This document shows positions 53,482-64,000 of a DNA stretch of 64,000 nucleotides, one piece after another (within the stretch, counting starts at the first letter, position 1; each line of letters opens with the position of its first letter). A program made the position numbers and the translations under genes. The stretch comes from Flavobacterium microcysteis (GTDB taxonomy: Bacteria; Bacteroidota; Bacteroidia; Flavobacteriales; Flavobacteriaceae). The notes under the pieces were generated by a model. It had not been told where the DNA came from. It saw nothing but the letters and a program-made list of their open reading frames with translations, and did not search any database. Location: assembly GCF_006385255.1 (NCBI RefSeq), contig NZ_VFJE01000054.1, positions 434,001 to 498,000 on the forward strand. Reading direction: 5' to 3'.

Positions 53482-56400
53482 ATGCACCAGCTCCCAAATC
53501 ATGTTCATAAGGCAATCGTTCTGCTTGGATGCCTTATTCTATGCTGTTTTAGCGCTCAGGCACAAGTAGCCGTTCCTTTTTCGCCCAGGCTCCAGAATGG
53601 AAACCTAAAAGTAAAAGGAGACATCCTCTTCGTTGGAAACAATATTGTCAATAGGGCTTCAGCAAGCAATCCTAGCGAAGCAAACACTCCCTATGACGGG
53701 CCACTTGCCAATGACAGATTCAATATGGAATATATTGATATCGATGGCGATCCCTCCACATTCAGTTCAAGTTCGGCAGATTTGGTCCTTACCGGAACTT
53801 GTTCTAAAATAGTTTATGCCGGTTTATACTGGGCCTCAGCCTATCCGTTTGAACGAAGTACAAATCAAAATTCCGCATGGCAAGGAACGCCAAGATTGAA
53901 CGACTGGAATCAGGTCAAATTCAAACTTCCTGGTGGTTCTTATGTGAATTTGACGGCAGACAACAATGCGGATCCTGCCGGAGATGAAGATGCCATCATA
54001 TTTGATGGCTACAATGCTTCAAATATTCCTGCTTCATTTGATAACGCTCCGATTGTGTGTTACAAAAACGTAACCAACCTGGTGAGAGGATTGGCTAATC
54101 CAAACGGAACCTACACACTGGCAAACCTTCGTGCGGCGAAAGGCCGTAGAATAGGAGGTAGTTCTGCAGGTTGGGTAATGGTTATCATTTATGAAAACCC
54201 TACCATGCCGGCAAAATTCATCTCCACTTTTGACGGATATGTCGGAGTACAAGGAAATGTAACTGCCGACATTAATGTAAACGGATTTGTTACGTTACCA
54301 CCTCCTTTTCCGGTTCGTGCCAAACTGGGTGTAGGAGCTTTAGAAGGAGATTACGAAATTACTGGAGATCGACTTAGAATTAAAGCTAATTCAGTTGCTG
54401 CTTTTACTGATGTTTCCAACACCGTGAATCCGGCAAACAACTTTTTTAACTCTTCCATTACCAACAATAATGCCCAGGTCCCGACCAGGAATCCTTTCGG
54501 AACCAATACGCTGGGACTCGACCTGGACATGCTCAATCTGTCCAATCCGCTAAACGGAATATTGCCCAATAATGAAACAGGAGCTACCTTGAGGATGATA
54601 ACTTCAGGAGATACCTACGGAACCTTCTTGGCTTCCTTCGCCGTTGAAGTTATTGAGCCCGAAATAAAATTGGTCAAGACCGTAAGAGATATTAGTGGTA
54701 ACAATATTGGCGGAGCCGATGTTACTCTTGGCCAGGTTTTGGACTATGTAGTGACTTTCCAAAACATTGGAAACGACGATGCACAAAATCTTACCATTCG
54801 AGATATACTTCCTGAAAATACTTTTTTTAACTCCATAGACTTAAGTGGAGCTCCGGGAGTAACTTATGTTTATAACCCAACTACAAGACAGGTAACTTTT
54901 ACTGTACCAAATAATCTTGTCGAAATTGGCGACCCCGTTTATACTATCAAGATTCGCGTTCAGGTAGTAAATACTTGTAGCGAACTGACAAATGCCTGTT
55001 CTAACATCATACAGAACCAGGCCTATACAACGTATCGTGGTGTTTTGAACGCCAATGTTATCTCAGACGATCCTAGCGTTGCCGGATTGGATTCTTGCGG
55101 ATTAGGAGTTCCTGGCCCAGCGAATTTCCTTGTTGACATTGACGAATGTTCTTTCAGAAGAAGCGAAATTCTTTGTGGTACTTCAGTAGTACTGACTGCC
55201 GGTTCCGGTTATGCTTCTTATGAATGGCATAACGCCAGCGGTGCAATTATCGGAAATACCCAGAGTATTACTGTAACCACTCCAGGAGAATATTATGTAA
55301 TCAACACTCCTACTCCGCCTTGTATCGGAATTACAGAATACATCACCGTAACCCGTTTTGGTACAACCCAGACCAACCCGGTACTGCCTTTTGCAGACGA
55401 AATCGTAACATGTCCAAATAACGGTGAAGAACTTCCGAACATATTCTTATGCGGATTAAATGACAGCCGATTCATCCAGACTAACATTACCGATGCTGTA
55501 AGTATTATTTGGGAGAAGCTTGACGAGGCCAGTTGTCCGGCTGTAGGTATCGATAATTGTCCTAACAAAAACCCACTCTGCAACTGGATCCAACAAGGAA
55601 CGGGAACCAATTTTAACGCAACACTTGCAGGACAATATCGTGTAGTCATCAATTACCAGAACGGATGTTTCAACAGGTATTATTTCAACGTATATACCAA
55701 CCTTTTAGATGCACATCACATCGTCCAAAATATAACTTGTAACACTGCAGGAAAAATTACGGTAACCAATGTGCCTTCAACCTATGAATTCCAGTTGGTC
55801 AACCAAAACACGGGAGCTGTTTTGGTACCTTACCAAAGCAGTCCTATTTTCCCGATTGCTGTGGCTGGTTCTTATTTGGTGCAGATTAGGCAGCAAGGCG
55901 TTACAGACGGTTGCGTATTTACAATTCCTGACATCGGTGTATCTGACTTGGACTTCCAGGTAAATGTCATCACAAAAAATACATCTTGTAACGGCTTTGG
56001 AAGCATCAGACTACAGGCCCTAAATGTAAGGCCGCAATATTACTACTCTATCACAGGTCCAAGTACGCTAAATGTGGGGCCTTTGGCAGACAATGATTAT
56101 GTTTTCCAAAATCTAAATCCGGGAACCTATACCGTTACTGTGAGGACAGACGACGGCTGTACTTTTACAAGCACAACGACTATTCTGGACAACAGCAATC
56201 TAAACCTGAATGCAACGATTCTTCAGAACATTTCCTGTATGCCGGGTAGTATCAAATTGACACCTTCAGGTGGTGAAGCACCTTATGTCTATGCTATTTA
56301 CAGCATTAATGGAACATTGCAGAATCCAACGGCAGGCGATTATACGGATATCGACACTTTTGAAATTCCTATTGGTCAGCAAGGAACCTATGTCTTCATC

Positions 56401-59400
56401 ATGGTAGACAACAACAACTGTACGGCATTGTCAAATCCGGTTACCATTCAAAACCTTCCAGATGTTGTATTTACTACCAGTTTTGAAAACATCAAATGTA
56501 ACGGAGCGAATAACGGAAGCATAACCTATACTGTAACAAATGCTAATGGTTTTTCTTATTCCTTTGAATTGCTGGATGCTTCTGGAACTGTAATCCGTAC
56601 CAACACATCTGGCGTTTTTAACGGACTTGCTCCGGGAAATTACACAGTTAATTTTATCCAGAACAATGCAACAGGAAGCTGTTCTTTCCCTGCCAATTTC
56701 ACATTGACACAACCAGCACCTCTTACCGGAGCTGTAACTCAAACACAACCTTACAACTGTATCACTAATGGCGCCACCATAAGCATTACTGCTGGAAGCG
56801 TAACTGGCGGAACACCACCTTATCAATACAGCATAGACGGAATTAACTTTGGTTCTGCAACTTCATTTGGTGGATTAACAGCAGGAACATACACTGTTAC
56901 TGTTAGAGATGCTAACAACTGTACATTTAGCACAAACGCAATTACAGTCAATCCGTTGTCGCCACCTACAAATATCCAATTTGCGGCAACAGCACCAACT
57001 TGTCCTGCTTTAGCGTCTAACGTAACTCTTACGGTAACAGGTGGAACAGGACCATTTGTTTATGAAATCACAGCACCGGCAGCGGCAGTAGCCAACAATG
57101 GAAACAATGCTGTATTTTCAGGACTGGCAGCTGGAACTTATACTTTTAAGGTAACGGATGCCAACGGATGCTCTTTCAATAGAAATTACACAATCAACCA
57201 AGTAACCCCGATTGCCGTAACAGGACAACCTATAAGCAATGTCATTTGCTTTGGGGCTGCAAACGGCTCTGCAAGCTATACTGTAAGCGGATTCGGAACA
57301 ACCTATAACTATGTTATAAGAAACGGTTCAGGAACAACAGTCACTTCGGGAACAAATACCTCAACAGCTACTATTTCAGCCAACAATCTTCCAGCTGGAA
57401 TTTATACCATTACAGTAACTGATACGGCTACAAACTGTACGGCTACAGCAAATGTTACCATCGACGGTCCAGCTATAGCATTAGACCTAACACCTGTTGT
57501 GAGCCCAATTACTTGTGTTGGATCAGGAAGTGTGAGTGCTCCCGCAGTAGGCGGTTGGGGCAGTTATCAATATCAATTGGTATTGCCAAACGGAACTACA
57601 GTAGGACCTCAATCCAGTGCTGTTTTCAGTAACCTAACATTAGCTGGCACTTACAGTATTTCTGTAAAAGACGCCAATAACTGTACGGTTACAAAAACAT
57701 TCACATTGAGCACTGTAACAGCGCCTGTACTTTCAATAAATGCATCTTCAGATTTATGTTATGACACAACAAACAGCGCTACAATAACCGTAGCCGTAAC
57801 TGGAGGATTAGCTCCTTTTTCATATACTATAAATGGAGCAGGCAATCAGGCATCAGCCACTTTTGCCAACCTAACACCGGGAACCTATATCATTGAAGTA
57901 ACAGATGCAAACGGATGTACCGATTCTGTTACGCAAATAATAGGACAGCAACTAACGGCTGTTTCAGTATTGGGTAAAAATCTGGATTGTACCGCCAGTC
58001 CAAATGCAGAAATTGACATTACAATTAGTGGCGGACGAACTCCTTATTCTTACCAAACTTCTATCAATGGAGGTACATACGGAACCACTACTCCAGTTGT
58101 TGGTTCAGTAATAAATTATACTACATCAGCACCGGGAACTTACCAATTCCAGATTAGGGATAATATAGGCTGTGTTATACAAACAAACGTTATAACAATA
58201 ACGCCATTAACAAATCCGTCTATACTTTCGGTAACCCAAACGCAAAATATTTTATGTAATGGCGACAATAGCGGAGCGATTGCTATAGCAATAGACAATA
58301 CTGTTGGAGTTGCGCCAATCGCTATTTCAGTAGTAAATACGACAACAGGTACAAGCTTCGGCTCACAAACTTCAGGCTTGCCTGCTGGAAGTTATACGAT
58401 TACTATTAGCGATAGCAATTCGTGTACCGATACAGAAACAATTACCTTATCACAACCAAATCCTATTACATACAATGTTGCAACTGTTGATATTACTTGT
58501 AACAATCCGGGAGGTACTTCTTATGGTGAAATTATCGTACAAAATGTATTAGGAGGAACCGGACCTTTCACTTATCACGTAAGCAATAACTTTGGCTATT
58601 CTGACACTTATAATGCTACAGCCAGAGAGAACCATTCTTTCCAAATCTTAGCTTTTGGTATCTATCAGGTTGATGTAATCGATGCTAATGGTTGTTCTGT
58701 CGTAAGACAAAATATTATCATCGCTTCACCTCCAGACGATTTAGTAATAGACGTCTCAGCTGTGACAACAGACTGTTTGAACGGTGGAACTGCTACAATT
58801 ACAGTAACTTCAGCTGTAAGTAGTGGTAACTTCCAGTTTGCCATCTTAGAATACAACACTATTCCATATTCTAATAATTATCAGCCTGCTGATCCGGGAA
58901 CTCCAGAAACGACTACTTTCACAGGATTAACCCCTGGAGTAACTTATACTTTTGTGGTTTATGACGTAGTGACACAATGTTACTATTTCAAATCAGCAAA
59001 CCTTCCAATCGACTCGCCTTCCAACCTGACAGCTACACTTGACGTTGTAAACAACGTTTCTTGTACAGGAAGTGGAAACGGAAATGTTTCGTTCACATTC
59101 AGTAATTATGATAGTGGAGCAACTCGGGTAGATTATGAAATTTTTAATGCTCAATCCAATACAACTACAGGAATAACAGGAAGCTCTTCCGGACTTCCGG
59201 GTGGACCTGTTACGGTAACTAATTTTGGTACGCTTCCTCCAGGAAACTATTATATCTTATTTACAGAAGTAGGTGGTGCTTTTACCGGATGTACGAATGC
59301 CTCTGCTATATTTAGCATAAGCCAGTCTACAAACTTATTGCAGGTATCAGCAACCGTAACCAAAAACGATAACTGTAGCAACAATGCAGGACAGATTACG

Positions 59401-62400
59401 GCAACAGGACAATACGGAACAGCTCCTTACCAATACCAATTAGTAGCTGCAGGAGATCCGGCACCTACTGTGGCTACCTGGACAGGAACATCAGTAAATG
59501 TTTTCAATACAGAAGGAGGTAATTACACTGTATATATCAAAGATGCAAACAATTGTATTCAGTCAGCACCAATCACATTACCAACTGACACTGCTCCTGT
59601 AATTACTGCTGCTATTACAAACCAATGTAGTACTGCGGAAGGCAGTTTTACAATACAAGTAGACAGAACAGTAAACGGAGTAGCTCCTTATACTTACAGC
59701 ATAAACGGAGCTGCATTCCAAACTCAGGCGGCTGCATCTTTCACCTATGACAACCTTTCTTCAGGAAGCTATACGATTCAAATAAAGGATGCTAACGGTT
59801 GCGGAAATACAGTAACCTTACAAATTTTTGCTCCGTTAAATCTTACTCCGGTAGCAACATCACAACCTAGCTGTGCTAATAACGATGGAGAAATTACTGT
59901 GACTCCGTTTGGAGGTTCTGGTAATTATGAATACGAACTTCTGGATGGAGCGGGTACGACCATTGTTGCTTCACAAGCATTAGGCAATTTTACAGGTCTG
60001 GCTGCAGGAAATTATATCGTAGTAATTCACGATACAACATCAAACTGTAACGAACAGGCAGCAATCTCGCTAGAAGTTCCTACACCGGTAACCTTTTCAG
60101 CTAGTTCAGGAAACGTTAGCTGTAATGGTGGCACTGACGGAGTAATTACGATAACATTGCCAACTTCAAATGACAATCCGCCTTATACCTATTCGGTTAA
60201 TGATGGTGTCAATCCGGCTATAACGCAGAACACTCCGGTATTTACTGGTCTGCCTGCGGGAACTTATACAGTTACGGTAACATCAGGCAAAAATTGCTCT
60301 GATACTGAAACTGTAATTATCAATGAACCGTCGCTTTTGGATATCAGCGCTACGGCAACAGCTTTTGCCTGCAATGCTTCTAATACAGTGACCACCTCAA
60401 CTATTACGGTAACCGTTGAAAATGATGGAACAGGAAATCCTTCGGGAACAGCTCCTTATTCGTATAGCATAGACGGTACAAATTTCTTCCCAACTCCAAC
60501 ATTTGATATTGTTGATAATGGAAGCATACAGAATATAACCGTAACGGTAAAAGACAGTAATAACTGTACACAAACCACAACAGTAACTATCAATCCGTTA
60601 CCGGAAATAACTGCAGTTGCAGCAGTTCGTGGAACAGCAATTACCTGTACCAATGACGAAGCTGTACAGATAACCGTAACAGGCGGTTCTGGAGATTTCA
60701 CGTTTGATGTCTTGCCATTGGGCTCACAACCTTCAGTCGCTCCGGGACCAGGAAATAATATTGCAACGGTAACACTGACTCAACCTGGAAGTTATACCTT
60801 CCAAATAACAGACAATGTAACAGGATGTTATATGCTTTCCGTTCCTTACGAAATCCTGCCATTTGATACGATAGAAGTTATAGCATCAAATCCTACTCCA
60901 GTAACCTGTTTTGGAGATTCCGATGGAAGCCTGACGATTAACGTGACAGGATATACTGGTGCTTATTCATACAATGTTGTTAATGCTGCCGGAACAACCG
61001 TAGCCACAGGAAATGGAAATACTGCTGTAAATCCGTTTACGATAAATGGCTTATCCGCAGGAAATCTTCATGTCGTAATTACGGCTACAGATACACCTTT
61101 CTGTACAGACGACTCAAACACGGTAACCGTCACTTCTCCTGACAGTCCTTTACAGTTGACAGCAAACCAGACAACCAATGTAACATGCGACAACAATCAG
61201 GGAGAAATCATAGCCTCTGCTGTTGGCGGATGGGGAACTTATGAATATCAATTGGTAAATACTACAACATCTACTACAATTCAGGCCTATGCAGCTAATA
61301 GCACTTTCACAGGCTTGGCTGCAGGAAACTATACCGTATCGGTAAGAGATTCTGGAGGCTGTATTGTAAATCAAACCGTCGTATTGGTACAACCGGCCCT
61401 TATTTCGGCTACTATAAATTCTTCCGTTACCCAGGTACTCTGCCATGGCGACAATACAGCCATGATTGAAGCCTTAACTGTAACTGGAGGACAAGGAAGT
61501 TATCAATTTATCTTAAATCAATATGATGCTACTGGAACAACAATAGTATTGAGTTCCGGTCCACAAACAAGTCCACAATTCCCAGGGCTTGGAGCTGGAA
61601 TCTATAGCATCACAATCACAGACGGTTGGAATTGTGACCTCACAACACCAACGTTGACCATCACTGAACCGACTCCGCTACAAGCATTCTTATCTGCAAA
61701 CAGCAATATGACTTGCTTGACACAAGCAGAAATCATTGTATCAGGTTCAGGCGGAACACCACCTTACCAATTCAGTGCTGACGGAATATCTTATTCCAAT
61801 ACTTCCGTATACAATGTAGGTCCTGGTACCTACCAATATTATGTCAGAGATGCTAACGGATGTCAGGCAGTATTGACAAACCAGGTAACCATATTACCAG
61901 TTCCTGCCTTGCAGTTAAATCTTGATCTTAGCAGTGCTTCAATAAACTGTTCGGGAGAATCTACAGCTGCCATTACCGCCAATGCAACCGGAGGACTAGG
62001 CAGTTATATGTATGAATTGTTAGACGGATCATCTACTGTTTTAGCCGGACCACAAGCAGCAAACAGTTTTACCGGACTTCCGGCAGGAAACTATTATGTC
62101 CGTGTTGTAAGTCTTGACTGTAGAGAAACATCATCCGTTATCAACATTATAGACCCTGCTCAATTAACCGTAAGCTATATCAAACAAGATGTTCTTTGTT
62201 TTGGAGATGCCAACGGAAGCATTGAAATTCATACTACAGGAGGAACAGGAATTATTCAATATGCAATATCGCCTAACCTCAACCAATTTGTTACAGACAA
62301 CCTATTTGATGCACTTCCTCCAGGAAGCTACGAAGTTATTGTTCAAGACCAGAAAGGTTGTTTCGAATTGTTGAATATTGACATTTTAGAACCAGCACCA

Positions 62401-64000
62401 CTTGTTGCAGTAGTAGATGCGGTAAATCCAGAGCTTTGCCTTCATGATGCTGACGGTTCAATCTCAATCACCATTACCGGAGGAACAGGAAATTATCAGG
62501 TAAGTCTTGACAACGTTACATTCGTACCTGTTGTAGGGAACCAGCATACTTTTACGAACTTGGTTGGTGATACCTTATATCTGATTTATGTAAGAGATTC
62601 TAACGGATGTAATGTAAATCCTCCAGTAGAACAATATATGGATCCGGCAGTAGAAGTAATTCCAGCGGTATCAATACAGACAAATTGTACCAATAATGTA
62701 CCTGGAAATATAGTAACTGTAACCGTAAATGTTGAAGTTGTTTCTCAAGTTCAATATTCTTTAGATGGAATCAATTATGTTGCTTCCAACACGTTTACAA
62801 ATCTTGCTCCTGGAAACCATATTGCTTATGTACAGCATATGAATGGCTGTACAAAACAGGTTCCTTTCACAATTGACAATTTGTTACCAATCACTGCAAC
62901 TCCAAATGTAACAGCTAATGTATTATGCTTCGGAGAATCGACTGGAAGTATTGAAGTGACTGCTACGGGTGGAACAGGAACTATAGAATATGCTATATCG
63001 CCTGCCTTCATCTATGGAACTTCAAATACGTTCAATAACCTTGCAGCTGGAATTTATACTATCAAGGTAAAAGACAATATCAGTTGCGAAATCGAACTGA
63101 TAAACATCACGGTAACAGAACCTGCAGCAGCACTTTCTGCAACAGTGGGCGGAACGCACGAAATCTGCTTAGGTGACAATAACGGTACGATAACCATAAC
63201 GCCAACAGGTGGAACGGCTCCTTATTACACAAGCCTGGATTCCAACAATCCTGCCGACTTTGTGATGGGACAGTTATCTTATCCAAACCTGAATGGCGGA
63301 CAGACCTATACTGTTTACGTAAAAGATGCCAACGGTTGCGAGATCACGCCTCAGACCTTCACAATAAATGTGGGTGTGGATATACAGCCAACGGCAACGG
63401 TAGTAGCAAACTGTACCGCCAACGTCCCAGGAAACACGGTAACCATAGGGGTAAATTCTGCCGTAGCTGCTCAAGTGCAGTATTCATTGGACGGGGTAAC
63501 CTATGTTGCTTCCAACGTATTTACGAATGTGGCACCGGGAACCCATACGGCTTACGTACAACATACTAATTCTTGTACCAAGACTGTTCCTTTCACAATC
63601 AATACGCTATTACCAATCACGGCCTCGGCTAACGTAACGGCTGATGTGTTGTGCTTCGGACAATCGACTGGAACCATCCAAGTGACCGCTACGGGTGGAA
63701 CAGGAACGATAGAATATGCCATATCACCCGCTTTTGCTTACGGAACTGCAAACACGTTTAATAACCTTGCGGCGGGAACGTACATTGTCAGAGTAAAAGA
63801 CAACATCGGTTGCGAGGTCGAGCTGACAAACATCATCGTAACCCAGCCTGCAGCGGCACTTTCAGCAACAGTCGGGGGAACGCATGAAATCTGTTTGGGT
63901 GAAAATAATGGTACGATAACCATAACTCCTGCAGGAGGAACAGCGCCTTACACAACAAGCCTGGATTCTAACAATCCTGCCGACTTTACTTCGACGCTAA
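53482..64000 (+). CDS. Giant SprB-like gliding/adhesion protein (3' truncated by window)
   Basis: The frame opens at ATG 53482 and stays open to the window edge, giving at least 3506 residues. A signal peptide (about 1-32, ending SAQAQ) precedes an N-terminal domain typical of SprB (VAVPFSPRLQNGNLKVKGDI, then GLYWASAYPFERSTNQ). A DUF11-like domain is at about 392-530 (VTLGQVLDYVVTFQNIGNDD) and an Ig-like segment near 560-610. From about residue 750 onward there are dozens of SprB-type repeats of about 80-90 residues, with CNG..GSI-type starts, TGGTxPY and GTYTVTVxDANGCT endings. The C-terminal secretion signal must lie outside. SprB is the mobile surface adhesin of flavobacterial gliding; whether this protein moves or only adheres cannot be told from sequence. 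It is the last visible gene of the operon. SprB itself is the closest named relative, but several paralogues exist, so no symbol is assigned. Confidence 0.9.
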   Translation, partial: MHQLPNHVHKAIVLLGCLILCCFSAQAQVAVPFSPRLQNGNLKVKGDILFVGNNIVNRASASNPSEANTPYDGPLANDRFNMEYIDIDGDPSTFSSSSADLVLTGTCSKIVYAGLYWASAYPFERSTNQNSAWQGTPRLNDWNQVKFKLPGGSYVNLTADNNADPAGDEDAIIFDGYNASNIPASFDNAPIVCYKNVTNLVRGLANPNGTYTLANLRAAKGRRIGGSSAGWVMVIIYENPTMPAKFISTFDGYVGVQGNVTADINVNGFVTLPPPFPVRAKLGVGALEGDYEITGDRLRIKANSVAAFTDVSNTVNPANNFFNSSITNNNAQVPTRNPFGTNTLGLDLDMLNLSNPLNGILPNNETGATLRMITSGDTYGTFLASFAVEVIEPEIKLVKTVRDISGNNIGGADVTLGQVLDYVVTFQNIGNDDAQNLTIRDILPENTFFNSIDLSGAPGVTYVYNPTTRQVTFTVPNNLVEIGDPVYTIKIRVQVVNTCSELTNACSNIIQNQAYTTYRGVLNANVISDDPSVAGLDSCGLGVPGPANFLVDIDECSFRRSEILCGTSVVLTAGSGYASYEWHNASGAIIGNTQSITVTTPGEYYVINTPTPPCIGITEYITVTRFGTTQTNPVLPFADEIVTCPNNGEELPNIFLCGLNDSRFIQTNITDAVSIIWEKLDEASCPAVGIDNCPNKNPLCNWIQQGTGTNFNATLAGQYRVVINYQNGCFNRYYFNVYTNLLDAHHIVQNITCNTAGKITVTNVPSTYEFQLVNQNTGAVLVPYQSSPIFPIAVAGSYLVQIRQQGVTDGCVFTIPDIGVSDLDFQVNVITKNTSCNGFGSIRLQALNVRPQYYYSITGPSTLNVGPLADNDYVFQNLNPGTYTVTVRTDDGCTFTSTTTILDNSNLNLNATILQNISCMPGSIKLTPSGGEAPYVYAIYSINGTLQNPTAGDYTDIDTFEIPIGQQGTYVFIMVDNNNCTALSNPVTIQNLPDVVFTTSFENIKCNGANNGSITYTVTNANGFSYSFELLDASGTVIRTNTSGVFNGLAPGNYTVNFIQNNATGSCSFPANFTLTQPAPLTGAVTQTQPYNCITNGATISITAGSVTGGTPPYQYSIDGINFGSATSFGGLTAGTYTVTVRDANNCTFSTNAITVNPLSPPTNIQFAATAPTCPALASNVTLTVTGGTGPFVYEITAPAAAVANNGNNAVFSGLAAGTYTFKVTDANGCSFNRNYTINQVTPIAVTGQPISNVICFGAANGSASYTVSGFGTTYNYVIRNGSGTTVTSGTNTSTATISANNLPAGIYTITVTDTATNCTATANVTIDGPAIALDLTPVVSPITCVGSGSVSAPAVGGWGSYQYQLVLPNGTTVGPQSSAVFSNLTLAGTYSISVKDANNCTVTKTFTLSTVTAPVLSINASSDLCYDTTNSATITVAVTGGLAPFSYTINGAGNQASATFANLTPGTYIIEVTDANGCTDSVTQIIGQQLTAVSVLGKNLDCTASPNAEIDITISGGRTPYSYQTSINGGTYGTTTPVVGSVINYTTSAPGTYQFQIRDNIGCVIQTNVITITPLTNPSILSVTQTQNILCNGDNSGAIAIAIDNTVGVAPIAISVVNTTTGTSFGSQTSGLPAGSYTITISDSNSCTDTETITLSQPNPITYNVATVDITCNNPGGTSYGEIIVQNVLGGTGPFTYHVSNNFGYSDTYNATARENHSFQILAFGIYQVDVIDANGCSVVRQNIIIASPPDDLVIDVSAVTTDCLNGGTATITVTSAVSSGNFQFAILEYNTIPYSNNYQPADPGTPETTTFTGLTPGVTYTFVVYDVVTQCYYFKSANLPIDSPSNLTATLDVVNNVSCTGSGNGNVSFTFSNYDSGATRVDYEIFNAQSNTTTGITGSSSGLPGGPVTVTNFGTLPPGNYYILFTEVGGAFTGCTNASAIFSISQSTNLLQVSATVTKNDNCSNNAGQITATGQYGTAPYQYQLVAAGDPAPTVATWTGTSVNVFNTEGGNYTVYIKDANNCIQSAPITLPTDTAPVITAAITNQCSTAEGSFTIQVDRTVNGVAPYTYSINGAAFQTQAAASFTYDNLSSGSYTIQIKDANGCGNTVTLQIFAPLNLTPVATSQPSCANNDGEITVTPFGGSGNYEYELLDGAGTTIVASQALGNFTGLAAGNYIVVIHDTTSNCNEQAAISLEVPTPVTFSASSGNVSCNGGTDGVITITLPTSNDNPPYTYSVNDGVNPAITQNTPVFTGLPAGTYTVTVTSGKNCSDTETVIINEPSLLDISATATAFACNASNTVTTSTITVTVENDGTGNPSGTAPYSYSIDGTNFFPTPTFDIVDNGSIQNITVTVKDSNNCTQTTTVTINPLPEITAVAAVRGTAITCTNDEAVQITVTGGSGDFTFDVLPLGSQPSVAPGPGNNIATVTLTQPGSYTFQITDNVTGCYMLSVPYEILPFDTIEVIASNPTPVTCFGDSDGSLTINVTGYTGAYSYNVVNAAGTTVATGNGNTAVNPFTINGLSAGNLHVVITATDTPFCTDDSNTVTVTSPDSPLQLTANQTTNVTCDNNQGEIIASAVGGWGTYEYQLVNTTTSTTIQAYAANSTFTGLAAGNYTVSVRDSGGCIVNQTVVLVQPALISATINSSVTQVLCHGDNTAMIEALTVTGGQGSYQFILNQYDATGTTIVLSSGPQTSPQFPGLGAGIYSITITDGWNCDLTTPTLTITEPTPLQAFLSANSNMTCLTQAEIIVSGSGGTPPYQFSADGISYSNTSVYNVGPGTYQYYVRDANGCQAVLTNQVTILPVPALQLNLDLSSASINCSGESTAAITANATGGLGSYMYELLDGSSTVLAGPQAANSFTGLPAGNYYVRVVSLDCRETSSVINIIDPAQLTVSYIKQDVLCFGDANGSIEIHTTGGTGIIQYAISPNLNQFVTDNLFDALPPGSYEVIVQDQKGCFELLNIDILEPAPLVAVVDAVNPELCLHDADGSISITITGGTGNYQVSLDNVTFVPVVGNQHTFTNLVGDTLYLIYVRDSNGCNVNPPVEQYMDPAVEVIPAVSIQTNCTNNVPGNIVTVTVNVEVVSQVQYSLDGINYVASNTFTNLAPGNHIAYVQHMNGCTKQVPFTIDNLLPITATPNVTANVLCFGESTGSIEVTATGGTGTIEYAISPAFIYGTSNTFNNLAAGIYTIKVKDNISCEIELINITVTEPAAALSATVGGTHEICLGDNNGTITITPTGGTAPYYTSLDSNNPADFVMGQLSYPNLNGGQTYTVYVKDANGCEITPQTFTINVGVDIQPTATVVANCTANVPGNTVTIGVNSAVAAQVQYSLDGVTYVASNVFTNVAPGTHTAYVQHTNSCTKTVPFTINTLLPITASANVTADVLCFGQSTGTIQVTATGGTGTIEYAISPAFAYGTANTFNNLAAGTYIVRVKDNIGCEVELTNIIVTQPAAALSATVGGTHEICLGENNGTITITPAGGTAPYTTSLDSNNPADFTSTL
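62158..64000 (+). repeat. 242-codon super-repeat in the SprB-like gene
   Basis: A three-module unit (modules beginning near VLCFGESTGS, EICLGDNNGT and NCTNNVPGN) recurs with a period of 726 bases: codons at 62884 and 63610 align, as do 63181 and 63907. A more diverged earlier copy begins near 62158. The array continues past the window end. Confidence 0.9.

Overview
The window looks like a chromosomal segment from a Flavobacterium-like member of the Bacteroidota. Three things support this. Gene starts and tRNAs are preceded by TAnnTTTG-type promoter boxes. Several secreted proteins carry type IX secretion (T9SS) C-terminal signals of type A (YPNP...) or type B (gliding-motility C-terminal domain). 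The right end holds a SprF/SprB-type surface-adhesin operon. Base composition is AT-rich, and no phage, plasmid, CRISPR or transposase gene is visible.

Layout, 0-9 kb: a truncated YbhN-type membrane protein, an esterase-fold secreted protein whose nucleophile position is Asp, radA, a DUF2339/DUF3999 membrane pair, and an AsmA-like/GT51 peptidoglycan glycosyltransferase fusion. 9-16.4 kb: a LytS/LytTR two-component pair (minus strand), divergent from a secreted terpenoid-cyclase-fold protein, a VWA lipoprotein and a MuiA/DUF4139 protein. 16.4-31 kb: mostly housekeeping and metabolic genes. These are a PQQ-type sugar dehydrogenase with a T9SS tail, the aldo-keto reductase tas, an OmpA-like lipoprotein, xth, an OlsF-like bifunctional acyltransferase, DUF2752/DUF4234 membrane proteins, a hydroxyacid dehydrogenase-VOC fusion, mgtE, rsmA, a DUF4286 protein, a TPR protein and serS. 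31-37 kb: a T9SS M1 aminopeptidase, an MFS transporter, a second aldo-keto reductase and rseP. 37-44.7 kb: tRNA-Asn, a secreted beta-helix/Calx-beta protein, a signalling group (histidine kinase, receiver protein, AraC regulator), tRNA-Arg and an S41 protease lipoprotein.

45.5-64 kb: a three-gene operon. It encodes a 2011-residue Ig-like T9SS type-B protein with exact 768-bp repeats, a SprF/PorP-like outer-membrane protein with a long C-terminal extension ending in a SPOR-like segment, and a giant SprB-like adhesin that runs off the right edge. The likely logic, by analogy with known SprB/SprF systems, is that the SprF-like protein supports secretion and surface attachment of the repeat-rich adhesin(s). 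The 818-bp gap upstream is the largest non-coding stretch. It contains helically phased direct repeats that resemble a LytTR-type operator, plus two long-loop inverted repeats.

The intergenic regions also hold dispersed palindromic REP-like elements: one family occurs twice, at 14.57 and 42.29 kb, and another type is at 9.07 kb. Several perfect intrinsic terminators are present, often shared between convergent genes.
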